A stretch of DNA of 64,000 nucleotides from assembly GCA_041656295.1 (NCBI GenBank), contig JBBADV010000002.1, positions 197,191-261,190 of the forward strand, written 5' to 3'. The stretch is from Kiritimatiellales bacterium. Its GTDB lineage: Bacteria > Verrucomicrobiota > Kiritimatiellia > Kiritimatiellales > Tichowtungiaceae. The notes beneath the pieces are model-generated. The model worked only from the letters and a program-made list of their open reading frames with translations, searched no databases and had not been told where the DNA came from. The first letter of the stretch is position 1, and the number at the start of each line of letters is the position of its first letter. The translations under genes were made by a program, and so were the position numbers. This document shows positions 43,987 to 53,491 of this stretch, in pieces.

Positions 43987-45891
43987 ATGAAACAATTGCG
44001 TCTGTGTGCGTGGGTTTTGGCGGGGTTTATTACAACCGCTCACGCTGTCCGGATTACCGATGTGACAAGTGGAACGGTTTTATTTGATAATAATGGATTT
44101 GAACAGGACACCCTGAATAAAACACCGTTCAAAACAGTTGCCGGTGTGATCAGCGGCAAAGAGCAGGACAAGGTTTTCGGGGTGGATTCCGGCGGGCCGG
44201 GCGCATTTAAAGGGTTGCAGTATGCCTGTACACCCCGCGATCAAAACGGTGCGGGAAATATTGAAATTAAAGTGCCTAGGGCGGTAACTTTCAGCGGGCA
44301 AACGCTGCTGATGGAATGGGCCTGGCATCTGCCTTCAGCCTGCAATGCAAAATGGGGACTGCGAGGCGATTTACAGTTTTACAAAAGTTTATGGCGGGCA
44401 GGAAACGGATCGATTCAGGTTTCTGTTGACGGCAAATGGGAATACCGCGGTTATTACACCGCTGATAAATGGCTGGTATGTTCTCTGAAATACACCATCG
44501 GAGAGCGGACAGCGGATTTTACGGTTGACGGTGTAACGATGAAGCTGGACGTAGATAATTATAAGGGCGGGGCTCCCGGAGTTCAGGGGATTTTCTTCAG
44601 TCATAATACTCAGGCGGAATATTATCTGGATGGAACTTATGAAACGGCGGTACAGCCCCCGTCTGGCGGGCGTGAAGAAGTGAATGTGGATACCCGCCCG
44701 GAATTGCCGGAATGGATTGATGTGACCTGGCAGCGTTTCCCGAATACACCTCGAGGAATTCAATGGCCGGCGGTGGGCATGATTGACAACACATTTATTT
44801 CTGCCGGCGGCTGGTGTACCGGAGAAGAGGTTGCATCGAAACCGGGAATTTATCCGCGCGGATTTTTTAATGACGTGTTTGCCATGGACGTGACTGCGCC
44901 GGACAAAGGCTGGTCCCGGCTGCCGGATTTTCCCGGAGAAGCCCGTATGGGAACCGTCTGTGTTACAGTGAACAGCAAGCTGTATGTCTGGGGTGGACTC
45001 AGCTACACCGAACCATACTGTTACACGGATGGTTATGTACTGGCCAAAGAAAACGGAGATTGGGTATGGACACCGCTGCCGCCGCTGCCGCACGCATTAG
45101 TGTTTCCCGGCGCCTGTGCAATGGGCAGTAAAATTTATATTGCCGGCGGGTGCGATTATAACCGCAAAGGATTTCTTTCCGCAAACTCCCGTGATGGAAC
45201 TGTTCCGGGGATAGGGCAGAGACTGCTGGTTTTTGATACCGAAACTCCGGCACAAGGCTGGAAAGAACTGGCTTTATGCCCCGGAACGGGACGACTTAAT
45301 ACGGCAACAGCAGCGGTGAACGGAAAATTATATGTGATGGGCGGAGCAACCGGCATTGATTCTCCTAATGCAAAAGTAAATACAATTGTTGACAACTGGT
45401 GTTATGATCCGGTTGAAGACCGGTGGGAACGCCTGCCGGATCTGCCGATCGCCAGCGGCAATTTTCCGACCGGTGATATCGTGTATAAAAACCGTTATAT
45501 TCTGCTCGTGGGGGGGGTGCAGTTCCCGAACATTCAGTTTCCCAACGGGCAGATAGAAAAGTCCCAATCATTCGGATTGGCAAAAATGTTTTATCCGCAA
45601 TTTGTGAAGGAAGCCTGGAGGGGAAAAAATCAGCGGTATGTCAGCGACATTTTTGTGTATGACACGGTGAATAATTCATTCGGTGAAGCGACTATGCTGC
45701 CGTTTAATAATAATATGACCAAATTCATCGTCCGCAGAGATAACATATATTTGATTTCCGGTGAAACCGGCGGACTGATTATTGATGATGAATATTATGG
45801 ACACCATCCGGACTTTTTTCTGGAAGGAACTCTTCAGATAAAGCCAAAAAATGAAGGTGTGAGTTTTTCAACCACAGGAACAACTAAATAA
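43987..45891 (+). CDS. secreted protein with cluster-1 domain fused to a Kelch beta-propeller (copy 1)
   Basis: 634 aa from ATG 43987 (AAGGA upstream). Signal peptide (MKQLRLCAWVLAGFITTAHA), the cluster-1 domain at about 21-220, a short linker, then a Kelch propeller at about 240-620 with repeats such as KLYVWGG, KIYIAGG, KLYVMGGATG, YILLVGG, IYLISGE. Kelch proteins of this type include galactose oxidase-like and N-acetylneuraminate epimerase (NanM) proteins; no catalytic residues could be assigned. No PEP-CTERM tail. Paralogue at 48087. Confidence 0.8.
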   Translation: MKQLRLCAWVLAGFITTAHAVRITDVTSGTVLFDNNGFEQDTLNKTPFKTVAGVISGKEQDKVFGVDSGGPGAFKGLQYACTPRDQNGAGNIEIKVPRAVTFSGQTLLMEWAWHLPSACNAKWGLRGDLQFYKSLWRAGNGSIQVSVDGKWEYRGYYTADKWLVCSLKYTIGERTADFTVDGVTMKLDVDNYKGGAPGVQGIFFSHNTQAEYYLDGTYETAVQPPSGGREEVNVDTRPELPEWIDVTWQRFPNTPRGIQWPAVGMIDNTFISAGGWCTGEEVASKPGIYPRGFFNDVFAMDVTAPDKGWSRLPDFPGEARMGTVCVTVNSKLYVWGGLSYTEPYCYTDGYVLAKENGDWVWTPLPPLPHALVFPGACAMGSKIYIAGGCDYNRKGFLSANSRDGTVPGIGQRLLVFDTETPAQGWKELALCPGTGRLNTATAAVNGKLYVMGGATGIDSPNAKVNTIVDNWCYDPVEDRWERLPDLPIASGNFPTGDIVYKNRYILLVGGVQFPNIQFPNGQIEKSQSFGLAKMFYPQFVKEAWRGKNQRYVSDIFVYDTVNNSFGEATMLPFNNNMTKFIVRRDNIYLISGETGGLIIDDEYYGHHPDFFLEGTLQIKPKNEGVSFSTTGTTK

Positions 45892-45904
45892 CAGGAGAGA
45901 TATT

Positions 45905-46567
45905 ATGCGATGGACGAGTTTTTGCGTATGTGCATGTATGGTTACCTTTACGCTTTCTGCTCCGGCAATCCGGATTACGGATGCGGATTCCGGTGCCGTT
46001 CTTTTTGATAATAACGGTTTTGAAAACGATACTGTCGGCATAAAACCGATCAAAACCATTACCGGTGCGATTTCCGGCAAAGAGCAGGATAAGATTGCAG
46101 GTTCGGAATCAACCGGTCCCGGCGCCTTTCAAGGATACCAGTATGCTTATACATCCCGGGATCAAAATGGTGCCGGGAATGTGGAAGCAAAAATCACAAA
46201 GTCGATGACAGAAAAAGGCAGGACGGTGCTTATTGAATGGGCGTGGTATCTGCCGGCAAACAGCAACGCCAAATGGGGACTTAAAGGGAATACTCAATTT
46301 TATAAAAGTTTATGGAGAGCGGGGAATGGATCTTTTCAGGTTTATATTGACGGACGATGGGAGTATCGCGGGTATTATACCGTTGATAAATGGTTTGAAT
46401 GTTCCTTGAAATATACCATTGGCGATCCGACGGCAGACCTCACAGTGGACGGAATGAAAATACGCCTGGAGGTTGATAATTATTTAACCGGTGCGCCGGG
46501 AGTTCAGGGAATTTATTTCAGCCATAATGTTCAGGCCGGATATTATCTCGACGGAATATCTAAATAA
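45905..46567 (+). CDS. secreted stand-alone cluster-1 domain without sorting signal
   Basis: 220 aa: signal peptide (MRWTSFCVCACMVTFTLSAPA) plus the cluster-1 domain only (VLFDNNGFENDT, LIEWAWYLPANSNAKWG, FYKSLWRAGNGS). It ends YYLDGISK with no PEP-CTERM. AGGAGA ribosome site. It stands directly before the glycosidase-like gene 46598; in cluster 2 the equivalent pair is a single fused protein, so the two probably work together. Confidence 0.75.
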   Translation: MRWTSFCVCACMVTFTLSAPAIRITDADSGAVLFDNNGFENDTVGIKPIKTITGAISGKEQDKIAGSESTGPGAFQGYQYAYTSRDQNGAGNVEAKITKSMTEKGRTVLIEWAWYLPANSNAKWGLKGNTQFYKSLWRAGNGSFQVYIDGRWEYRGYYTVDKWFECSLKYTIGDPTADLTVDGMKIRLEVDNYLTGAPGVQGIYFSHNVQAGYYLDGISK

Positions 46568-46597
46568 CACAGGACATATTATTAAAGTATATATATT

Positions 46598-48055
46598 ATG
46601 AAAACCAAACTGTTTTGCATCGCACTGGCATACACCTGTTTTATACAGGTGGGGGTTTCAGCCGAATCAACCACCGGAACAACCGTTGCAGATGGCCCGA
46701 TTGATATCGGGTCGCGGTTAGAATTATTTGTGGATGATTTTCTCGTTGAAAATATTGCCGGGAAAGTAGGCCTGCATCTGCATCATCCCGAACCGCAGGA
46801 AATTGTGTTGGTTACGGATAAACCATGGGAGGGCAACACCTGCTGTTATTACACGCTGTTTCAGGACGGCGATATGTACCGGATGTATTATCGCGGAACT
46901 CACAGCGATACTGCAATGGAAGATGAAGTATTCTGTTATGCTTACAGCACCAACGGTATTGACTGGATTCGTCCGAATCTCGGACTGTTTGAGTTTAAAG
47001 GATCAAAAGAAAATAATATCATTCATAACGGTGTTGCCCGGCATAATTTCACGCCGTTTAAAGACACAAATCCGGTTTGTCCGCCGAATGAAAGGTATAA
47101 AGCAATGGGCGGACATTCCCGCACCGGCGGACTCTATGCGTTTAAATCCGCGGACGGTGTACACTGGACGCTGATGCAGAATGAACCGGTCTTTCCGTCG
47201 AGCTGGGAAAAACGTTCGGGCTGGCCGCAGCCGTGGTTTGATTCGCAGAATCTGGCGTTCTGGGATCCGGTACGTAAATCATACGTGTTATATTTCCGTC
47301 ATTTCCGCGATAAAACATACCGTGATGTAATGATGGCGACGTCGCCGGATCTGATCAACTGGAGCAAGAACCCTGAATTTCTTGAATATCCGGGTGTTGC
47401 ACCGGAACATCTCTATACAAGTTCGATTATTCAGTATCCACGCAATCCGCATTTTTATATCGGCTTTCCGACGCGGTTTATTTCTCTCACTGCGCAAACC
47501 GAACCGCTGTTTATGAGCAGCCGGGACGGGTTGACGTTTAAGCGCTGGCCGGGGGCTGTGATTCCTGTTGATGCACCGGCCGATCGCGATGGCAACCGCA
47601 GTAATTATATCTGGTGGGGCCTGCTGGAACTCCCGGGAAATGACGCTGAATATTCAATTTATGCGCATGAAGCCTATTATGACGGACCGGCATCGCGGCT
47701 GCGCCGCTTCACTTATCGGAAAGACGGATTTGCGTCACTGCGGGCTGCACCGGAAGGCGGTGTGGTTGAAACGAAACTGCTGCGATTCAGCGGAACCCAG
47801 CTGGTACTGAATTTTAAAGCCAAAGCCAAACATTTCAGATATGACGGCGGCAGTATACAGGTCGAAATCATTGATGAAGGCGGCTATCCAGTGGAAGGTT
47901 TTTCACTGCCTGATTGCGAAAAGCTGCAGGGCGATTCGCTTGAGCAGACGGTGGTGTGGAAGTCCGGACGCACTCTTAGAATGCTGGAAGGCGTTCCGGT
48001 GCGATTCCGTTTTCATATGAAATATGCCGATCTGTTTTCATTTCAGATAAAATAA
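46598..48055 (+). CDS. secreted five-bladed-propeller glycosidase-like protein (GH32/GH43-type)
   Basis: 485 aa. Signal peptide to about residue 22. LELFVDDFLVEN, MYRMYYRG, YAYSTNGIDWIRPNLGL, YYFRH and SPDLINWSKNP are typical of the GH43/GH32-like proteins common in Planctomycetes and Kiritimatiellota, ending in a beta-sandwich. Homologous to the C-terminal part of the 55154 protein. The catalytic acids of the GH-J/F clans could not be assigned, so activity is uncertain. Confidence 0.7.
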   Translation: MKTKLFCIALAYTCFIQVGVSAESTTGTTVADGPIDIGSRLELFVDDFLVENIAGKVGLHLHHPEPQEIVLVTDKPWEGNTCCYYTLFQDGDMYRMYYRGTHSDTAMEDEVFCYAYSTNGIDWIRPNLGLFEFKGSKENNIIHNGVARHNFTPFKDTNPVCPPNERYKAMGGHSRTGGLYAFKSADGVHWTLMQNEPVFPSSWEKRSGWPQPWFDSQNLAFWDPVRKSYVLYFRHFRDKTYRDVMMATSPDLINWSKNPEFLEYPGVAPEHLYTSSIIQYPRNPHFYIGFPTRFISLTAQTEPLFMSSRDGLTFKRWPGAVIPVDAPADRDGNRSNYIWWGLLELPGNDAEYSIYAHEAYYDGPASRLRRFTYRKDGFASLRAAPEGGVVETKLLRFSGTQLVLNFKAKAKHFRYDGGSIQVEIIDEGGYPVEGFSLPDCEKLQGDSLEQTVVWKSGRTLRMLEGVPVRFRFHMKYADLFSFQIK

Positions 48056-48086
48056 TTCATTTGTGGGGCAAAAGAATACCTGTGTT

Positions 48087-49967
48087 ATGAAACAAATATT
48101 TTTCATATATGCAGTATTTTTATTTGCCCTGACCGACCATGTATGCGCTGTTCGAGTAACCGAGGCACAAAGCGGAATTGTGCTTTTTGATAATAACGGA
48201 TTTGAGCAGGATGCCATCAATAGCACACCTGCTCAAACGGTTGCCGGAACAATCACTGCAAAAGAGCAGGATCGTGTTTTCGGGCCTGCATCTGGCGGGC
48301 CGGGGGCATTTAAGGGGGCGCGGTATGCTTACACATCCCGGGATCAGAACGGCGCGGGAAATATTGAAATTAAAGCGCCTAAGGCGGTAACTGCCAGCGG
48401 GCAAACGTTGCTGATGGAATGGGCGTGGTATCTGCCCTCAGCCAGCAATGCAAAGTGGGGATTGAGGGGCGATTTACAATTTTATAAAAGTTTATGGCGG
48501 GCAGGAAACGGGTCAATCGAAGTTATCGTTAATGATAAGTGGGGGGAACGCCGCGGAAATTATACTGCGGATAAATGGCTGAAGTGTTCTTTGAAATATA
48601 CCATTGGTGATCAAACTGCGGATTTCACGGCTGACGGTGTAACCATGAAGCTGGAAGTGGATACGTATAAGGGCGGTGCGCCGGGAGTTCTGGGAATTTT
48701 TTTCAGCCATAATAACCAGTCTGGCTATTATCTGGACGGAATTTATGAAATGAATACTGATACCCGCCCTGAATTGCCTGAGTGGATTGATGCAACGTGG
48801 AAACGTTTTCCGAATACGCCCCGGGGAATTCAATGGCCGGCGGTGGGTATGATTGATAACACATTTATTTCAGCCGGCGGCTGGTGTTCAGGGGAAGAGG
48901 TTGCGTCGAAACCTGGAATTTATCCGCGCGGATTTTTTAATGATGTGTTTGCGATGGATGTGACAGCGCCGGACAAAGGCTGGTCACGGCTGCCTGATTT
49001 TCCCGGCGAAGCCCGGATGGGTACGGCTTGTGTGACGGTGAATAACAAACTGTATGTCTGGGGCGGTCTCAGTTATACCGCACCGTACTGTTATACGGAC
49101 GGTTATGTGCTATCTAAAGAAACCGGCAGTTGGAAATGGACGACACTGCCGCCGCTGCCGCACGCATTAGTGTTTCCCGGCAACTGTGCACTGGGCGGCA
49201 AAATTTATCTTATCGGGGGGAGCGATTATGATCGAACAGGATATTTCTCGGCAAACTCCCGCGATGGAACTGTTCCGGGGATAGGACAGAGACTGCTGGT
49301 ATTTGATACCGAAAACCCTGCACAGGGATGGAAAGAACTGTCGGCATGTCCCGGCACCGTACGATTTAATACCGCGGCGGCGGCGGTGAACGGAAAATTA
49401 TATGTTTTCGGCGGGGCAACCGGCATTGACTCTCCTAATGCGAAAGTCAATACAGTTGTTGATAACTGGCGTTATGACCCGGCTGAAAACCGGTGGGAAT
49501 GTCTGCCTTATCTCCCGATTGCCAGCGGCAATTTCCCGGCCGGTGAAATTGTGTATAAAAACCGTTACATTCTGCTTGTGGGCGGTGTTCAGTATCCGAA
49601 TATCCAGTATCCTAACGGGTGGACAGAAAAATCTCTGTCATTCGGGTTGGCAAAAATGTTTTATCCGCAATATGTACGGGAAGGGGAAGCCTGGAGCGGA
49701 AAAAATCAACGGTATGTCAGCGACATTTTTGTCTATGATACGGTGAATAATTCATTCGGTGAAGCCACCATGCTGCCGTTTAATAATAACATGACCAAAT
49801 TCATCGTGCGCGGAGATAACATCTATCTGATTTCCGGTGAAACCGGCGGTCTGTTTTTTGATGATGAATATTATGGGCACCATCCAGACTTTTTCCTGGA
49901 AGGAACACTGCAGATGAAACCAGAAAATGGAAGCTTTCGTTTTTTCATCACCGGAAGAGAGGAATAA
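48087..49967 (+). CDS. secreted cluster-1 domain plus Kelch propeller (copy 2)
   Basis: 626 aa from ATG 48087, where the signal peptide begins; GTG 48063 is open upstream but adds non-signal residues. Clear paralogue of the 43987 protein along its whole length, including FNDVFAMDVTAPDKGWSRLP and DEYYGHHPDFFLEGTLQ. The duplication brackets the 45905-46598 pair. The linker between the domains is shorter than in copy 1. Confidence 0.8.
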   Translation: MKQIFFIYAVFLFALTDHVCAVRVTEAQSGIVLFDNNGFEQDAINSTPAQTVAGTITAKEQDRVFGPASGGPGAFKGARYAYTSRDQNGAGNIEIKAPKAVTASGQTLLMEWAWYLPSASNAKWGLRGDLQFYKSLWRAGNGSIEVIVNDKWGERRGNYTADKWLKCSLKYTIGDQTADFTADGVTMKLEVDTYKGGAPGVLGIFFSHNNQSGYYLDGIYEMNTDTRPELPEWIDATWKRFPNTPRGIQWPAVGMIDNTFISAGGWCSGEEVASKPGIYPRGFFNDVFAMDVTAPDKGWSRLPDFPGEARMGTACVTVNNKLYVWGGLSYTAPYCYTDGYVLSKETGSWKWTTLPPLPHALVFPGNCALGGKIYLIGGSDYDRTGYFSANSRDGTVPGIGQRLLVFDTENPAQGWKELSACPGTVRFNTAAAAVNGKLYVFGGATGIDSPNAKVNTVVDNWRYDPAENRWECLPYLPIASGNFPAGEIVYKNRYILLVGGVQYPNIQYPNGWTEKSLSFGLAKMFYPQYVREGEAWSGKNQRYVSDIFVYDTVNNSFGEATMLPFNNNMTKFIVRGDNIYLISGETGGLFFDDEYYGHHPDFFLEGTLQMKPENGSFRFFITGREE

Positions 49968-50033
49968 CGGGAAATATATTAGGGTAATCTATGCGCATGT
50001 AGAATTATTTTATGTTGAAAAATCGAGACATTC

Positions 50034-50061
50034 TTGACTCTTCGAAGACGTTACGTATCCT
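50034..50061 (+). promoter_or_regulatory. probable promoter of the first FadR-type gene
   Basis: -35 TTGACT (50034-50039), 16 bases, -10 TATCCT (50056-50061). Transcription would begin almost at the ATG 50068, giving a leaderless or near-leaderless mRNA. A CGTA-N5-TACG inverted repeat overlaps the -10. Confidence 0.4.
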
Positions 50062-50067
50062 GTACGA

Positions 50068-50733
50068 ATGACCGTAGCAGAACAGGTTTTAAACTGGATT
50101 GAAAATTATATTGAAGAAAACCGGCTCGGAGTCGGGGATGCTCTGCCGGGAGAACTGGATATGGTGGCTGAAACCGGATTCAGCCGCGCATCTGTCCGCG
50201 AAGCATTAACGGCGCTGAAAGTGCTCGGAATTATCCATACCCGGCGCAAGGGAGGAATCCGCATTATCCGCAATCCGGTGACGCTGGGATTGCGCCACTA
50301 TTTTGCCGATCAATACGAAGATACCGGTCGATATAAGGATATGATGGAATTCCGCGCCGTAATGGAGTGGGGGCTGGGGCCGCTGGCTTTACAGCGCATC
50401 AATAAAACAACGATAAAAAAACTCCGGCGGCTGGTTGAAGGCATTGAAAAAAAACCAGAAGACGTTACGGTTGAAGATATTATTCGCGCGGAGACAGAGT
50501 TTCATAAAACACTTACGGATGGATGTAAAAACAAGCTGGCCGGATTGTTTGTTCATATTTATGAGCCGGTCTTCCGGAGCTGGTGGGCGGATAATCCGGT
50601 TACTCCGACAGAACACAAAAAAGACTGGGTGGAACGGCATGGCAGCATGGTCGATGCGCTGGATGCCGGAGATGATGTATATTTTACACAGCTGCTCCGA
50701 AACCATACGTTCCAGTATTTAGGAATCAAATAG
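50068..50733 (+). CDS. GntR-family regulator, FadR subfamily (cluster 1)
   Basis: 221 aa. Winged helix at about 5-72 (ELDMVAETGFSRASVREALT; LGIIHTRRKGGIRII) and an FCD effector domain at about 90-215, with likely metal-ligand histidines in EFHKTLTDGC, FVHIYEPVFRSWW and ERHGSMVDAL. Such regulators respond to organic or sugar acids. About 60 percent similar by eye to the regulator at 57422. It ends cluster 1 and is the best candidate for binding TTATGTC-N-GACATAA at sites A and C. Confidence 0.88.
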   Translation: MTVAEQVLNWIENYIEENRLGVGDALPGELDMVAETGFSRASVREALTALKVLGIIHTRRKGGIRIIRNPVTLGLRHYFADQYEDTGRYKDMMEFRAVMEWGLGPLALQRINKTTIKKLRRLVEGIEKKPEDVTVEDIIRAETEFHKTLTDGCKNKLAGLFVHIYEPVFRSWWADNPVTPTEHKKDWVERHGSMVDALDAGDDVYFTQLLRNHTFQYLGIK

Positions 50734-50978
50734 TTCTGTATTTTTCAGATTTTGCCTTTGAAGGCTGCGTGGAGATTGATAGAAAATATATGATTTACGC
50801 TCAACTTATTGATTATTAATAGGTTATACTTTGCTAGGTGGGAAATGAGATATTTTCACTGGAACCAGTGTCCGGAACGGTAAATGTAGGCATTAAAAAA
50901 ACGGATCGGGCAAGAATGTAAAATCTGATAAGCATCTGTGCTAATTTCTGTAAGTTTTAAAAAATTAAAAAAAAACAG
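50734..50978. other. intergenic region upstream of cluster 2
   Basis: AT-rich, no gene seen. CACTGG-AA-CCAGTG (50857-50870) is a perfect 6-bp inverted repeat of unknown role. Confidence 0.5.
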
Positions 50979-51016
50979 TTGATTTTGATTTTTCATAAAC
51001 GTATTGTCTGACAAAA
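50979..51016 (+). promoter_or_regulatory. promoter with overlapping FadR-type operator (site E)
   Basis: -35 TTGATT (50979-50984), 17 bases, -10 TATTGT (51002-51007). This is the first half of TATTGTC-T-GACAAAA (51002-51016), the cluster-2 form of the operator with one symmetry break. Confidence 0.6.
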
Positions 51017-51062
51017 AGCGATCGCAAAGTATTCGATACGTAGCAAATTTAAAGGATGTAGG

Positions 51063-51845
51063 ATGAAAAAACTAATGATCACTATCGCGACAACAATTGG
51101 ATTTGTGAGCAGTATTTTAGCAGAGACTTTAATCAGTTTTATTGCCAACGGACAAGATGCTGGACCAACAGCTCAGCAGTGGACATGGACTCTTGATGGA
51201 GGAACCGCCGCTCCCAGTCTTTATTATACCAATGAAGCGGTTAATGGTGCGTCATATTATTCATGGGCATTTGACTCCGTTGCCGGTGATAAAGGATCTT
51301 ATTTGTTGCAAGCAAGTGCTGCCAAAACAAGCATTATGCGACAGGATGGATGGACATTGACATATATTTCACGGACACAGGATGCCAGATCGCAAGGGTA
51401 TCATCGCCTTCGATTTAGAGATGGTGATGCATATTTTGATATGCATTTTGTTGCTAATTCTTCTACAACTAATAACGGGCTGTATATTGCAAAATCAGCT
51501 GCTGCAGGTGGCGGATATCAATTTATAGCATTTAATTTCTCCGATACTTACAGCACTGTTCAGCTGACATACGAACCTGTCGTTGCAGGGAGTCTTAATT
51601 CGAATGATGTCGTGAAGATATGGATTAATGGAAGAGAGGTTTATGCCGGCAGCAGGGCAATATGCGCCATTGGAACAACCGGAATTATACGCGTGGAATT
51701 CGGGGATGCTGCTATTGGCGGAACGGGACTGTTTTTTGTGAATCAAGTTATTCTGGATTCCGGTATTCACGTCATTCCGATTCCGCGTTTCCTTAATTTA
51801 TATCTGTTATCATCTCTGTCTTTTTCAAGTAACTGTTATTTTTAA
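51063..51845 (+). CDS. stand-alone cluster-2 domain protein with degenerate PEP-CTERM tail
   Basis: 260 aa. Signal peptide (MKKLMITIATTIGFVSSILA) and the cluster-2 beta-rich domain (DGWTLTYISRTQDARSQGYH, RFRDGDAYFDMHFV). Where the paralogue at 53492 has VIPEPSTLGL and a basic end, this protein reads VIPIPRFLNLYLLSSLSFSS and stops: the Glu of PEP is replaced and the final Arg/Lys cluster is lost. Sorting by exosortase is therefore doubtful. Ribosome site AAAGGA. Confidence 0.75.
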   Translation: MKKLMITIATTIGFVSSILAETLISFIANGQDAGPTAQQWTWTLDGGTAAPSLYYTNEAVNGASYYSWAFDSVAGDKGSYLLQASAAKTSIMRQDGWTLTYISRTQDARSQGYHRLRFRDGDAYFDMHFVANSSTTNNGLYIAKSAAAGGGYQFIAFNFSDTYSTVQLTYEPVVAGSLNSNDVVKIWINGREVYAGSRAICAIGTTGIIRVEFGDAAIGGTGLFFVNQVILDSGIHVIPIPRFLNLYLLSSLSFSSNCYF

Positions 51846-51874
51846 AGCCGATGCTAAGTAAAAAGGGAAATCCA

Positions 51875-53296
51875 ATGGCGATTGGGCAAAAAATAAACAA
51901 AACGTATGTCTTTTTCGTATTAATTTATGTTTTTCGTCTGCAAGTAAATGCAGCAATCAGTATATTATATACCGCTCCGGGGAATCCTGCGGAACAACAA
52001 TGGGCGGCTGATTTACGGGGAATTACTGTTAAGGGAATAACCAATGTGATTAATGAGGTTATTTATCCGGCGTGGGAGTTTGATTCGCTAAAAGATCAGC
52101 AGGGATGGTATCTTAATAATAGATTTAGTCAAACGGCGCGTCAGGCGATGCTTGAATCCGGTTGGACATGGACATATATCTCTAGAACAACACTTGCCCC
52201 GAGTGCTGGATATCATTCTGCCAAATTTCGTGACGGTGTTAATTTATGGTCATTACAGTTCCGGCAAAGCTCCTCACCCGGCTCTAATAACGGAGTATGG
52301 CTTCATTTCGGTTCTGGGAAATACATTCACTTAAAAGCACTGAGTTTGAATGATGATTTTTGCGTTGTACAGGTGACGTGTACTCCGGCGAATCCGGGGT
52401 TCCATGATGACAACGACCTGATTGCATTTTATGTGAACGGGGAGAAAGTACATGAAATGCGCCGACGCCAACAGGATCTGACCACCGGAGTTGTCCGTGG
52501 AGAAATACTCGATGAGGCCAGCGGCGGACCGGGGAATTTCGCGGTTAATCTTTACCGGATTGATACCGGTATAAATCTGGATGCATATCATAGTGCCGGA
52601 GGTGTATTTTTTTCACTGATATTTGTTGAAAATACAGCAACAATTCCGGCACCGCCGCGCAATGAGAGTTATCTTCATAATTATCATTCTAATTTTGTTC
52701 AACAGGCTCTGGCCGGCGGAATTGATGTACTTTTTATCGGCGATTCCATTACTGAATATTGGTGTAGTCCGGGATGCGGGCTGCCGGTGTGGAACAGATT
52801 GTGGTCAGATGATTTTCCCGGAATAAACGCTGCAAATTTCGGCGTTAACAGTGATTTGACTCAACATGTTCTTTGGAGATTAAAAAACGGAGAGGGGTTT
52901 GGGTTTTCTCCTAAAGTTGTCGTTTTACTGATCGGAACAAATAATACAACTCCAAATAATACAACCCCGGAGATAATTGCAGGAGTAACCGCAGTTGTTA
53001 AACAGTTGAAAACCGGATTTCCTCAGACAAAAATTTTATTATTGGGTGTTTTGCCGCGCGGTCAAAAAAAGGATGCAAAACGGTTACAAATTATTGATGT
53101 CAATCGGGGAATATCAAAACTGCATGATGGAGAGAGAGTTTTTTATTTAGATATAGGAGATCAGTTTCTGGATGCCGATGGAGAAATTCCGGTGGAGTGG
53201 ATGCCTGACGGGTTGCACCCGAATTTGTCGGGGTATCAAATTTTTGCCGCTGCAATAAAAGATCTATTAGCGCAATTATTCTGTATGAACCCGTGA
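51875..53296 (+). CDS. secreted cluster-2 domain fused to an SGNH/GDSL hydrolase
   Basis: 473 aa from ATG 51875 (AAGGGAAA upstream; ATG 51851 also open). Signal peptide, cluster-2 domain at about 25-210 (ESGWTWTYISRTTLAPSAGY, VNGEKVHEMRRRQQ), then an SGNH domain at about 245-470 with block I FIGDSITEYW, block II-like NFGVNSD, block III LIGTNN and block V DGLHPN. This resembles PAF-acetylhydrolase-type esterases that deacetylate glycans. All catalytic residues (Ser, Gly, Asn, His) are visible. Confidence 0.85.
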   Translation: MAIGQKINKTYVFFVLIYVFRLQVNAAISILYTAPGNPAEQQWAADLRGITVKGITNVINEVIYPAWEFDSLKDQQGWYLNNRFSQTARQAMLESGWTWTYISRTTLAPSAGYHSAKFRDGVNLWSLQFRQSSSPGSNNGVWLHFGSGKYIHLKALSLNDDFCVVQVTCTPANPGFHDDNDLIAFYVNGEKVHEMRRRQQDLTTGVVRGEILDEASGGPGNFAVNLYRIDTGINLDAYHSAGGVFFSLIFVENTATIPAPPRNESYLHNYHSNFVQQALAGGIDVLFIGDSITEYWCSPGCGLPVWNRLWSDDFPGINAANFGVNSDLTQHVLWRLKNGEGFGFSPKVVVLLIGTNNTTPNNTTPEIIAGVTAVVKQLKTGFPQTKILLLGVLPRGQKKDAKRLQIIDVNRGISKLHDGERVFYLDIGDQFLDADGEIPVEWMPDGLHPNLSGYQIFAAAIKDLLAQLFCMNP

Positions 53297-53328
53297 GTGG
53301 TTTTTGAAGATTAAATTAATAAAAAAAT

Positions 53329-53365
53329 TTGACATTTTATTTTTAAATTATATTGTCGGACAATA
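53329..53365 (+). promoter_or_regulatory. promoter with overlapping FadR-type operator (site F)
   Basis: -35 TTGACA (53329-53334), 16 bases, -10 TATTGT (53351-53356), inside the perfect palindrome TATTGTC-G-GACAATA (53351-53365). Confidence 0.7.
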
Positions 53366-53491
53366 ATAAAAAATTAATTTAATATATTTCCGAAGTACGG
53401 AAATAGAATAGTTGATTTTCAGAGAATAGCAGGGCTGTTTGAGAAAATCATCTGGTGCGCAGGTAGGGAAAACAAATAGAAAGGACAGGGC

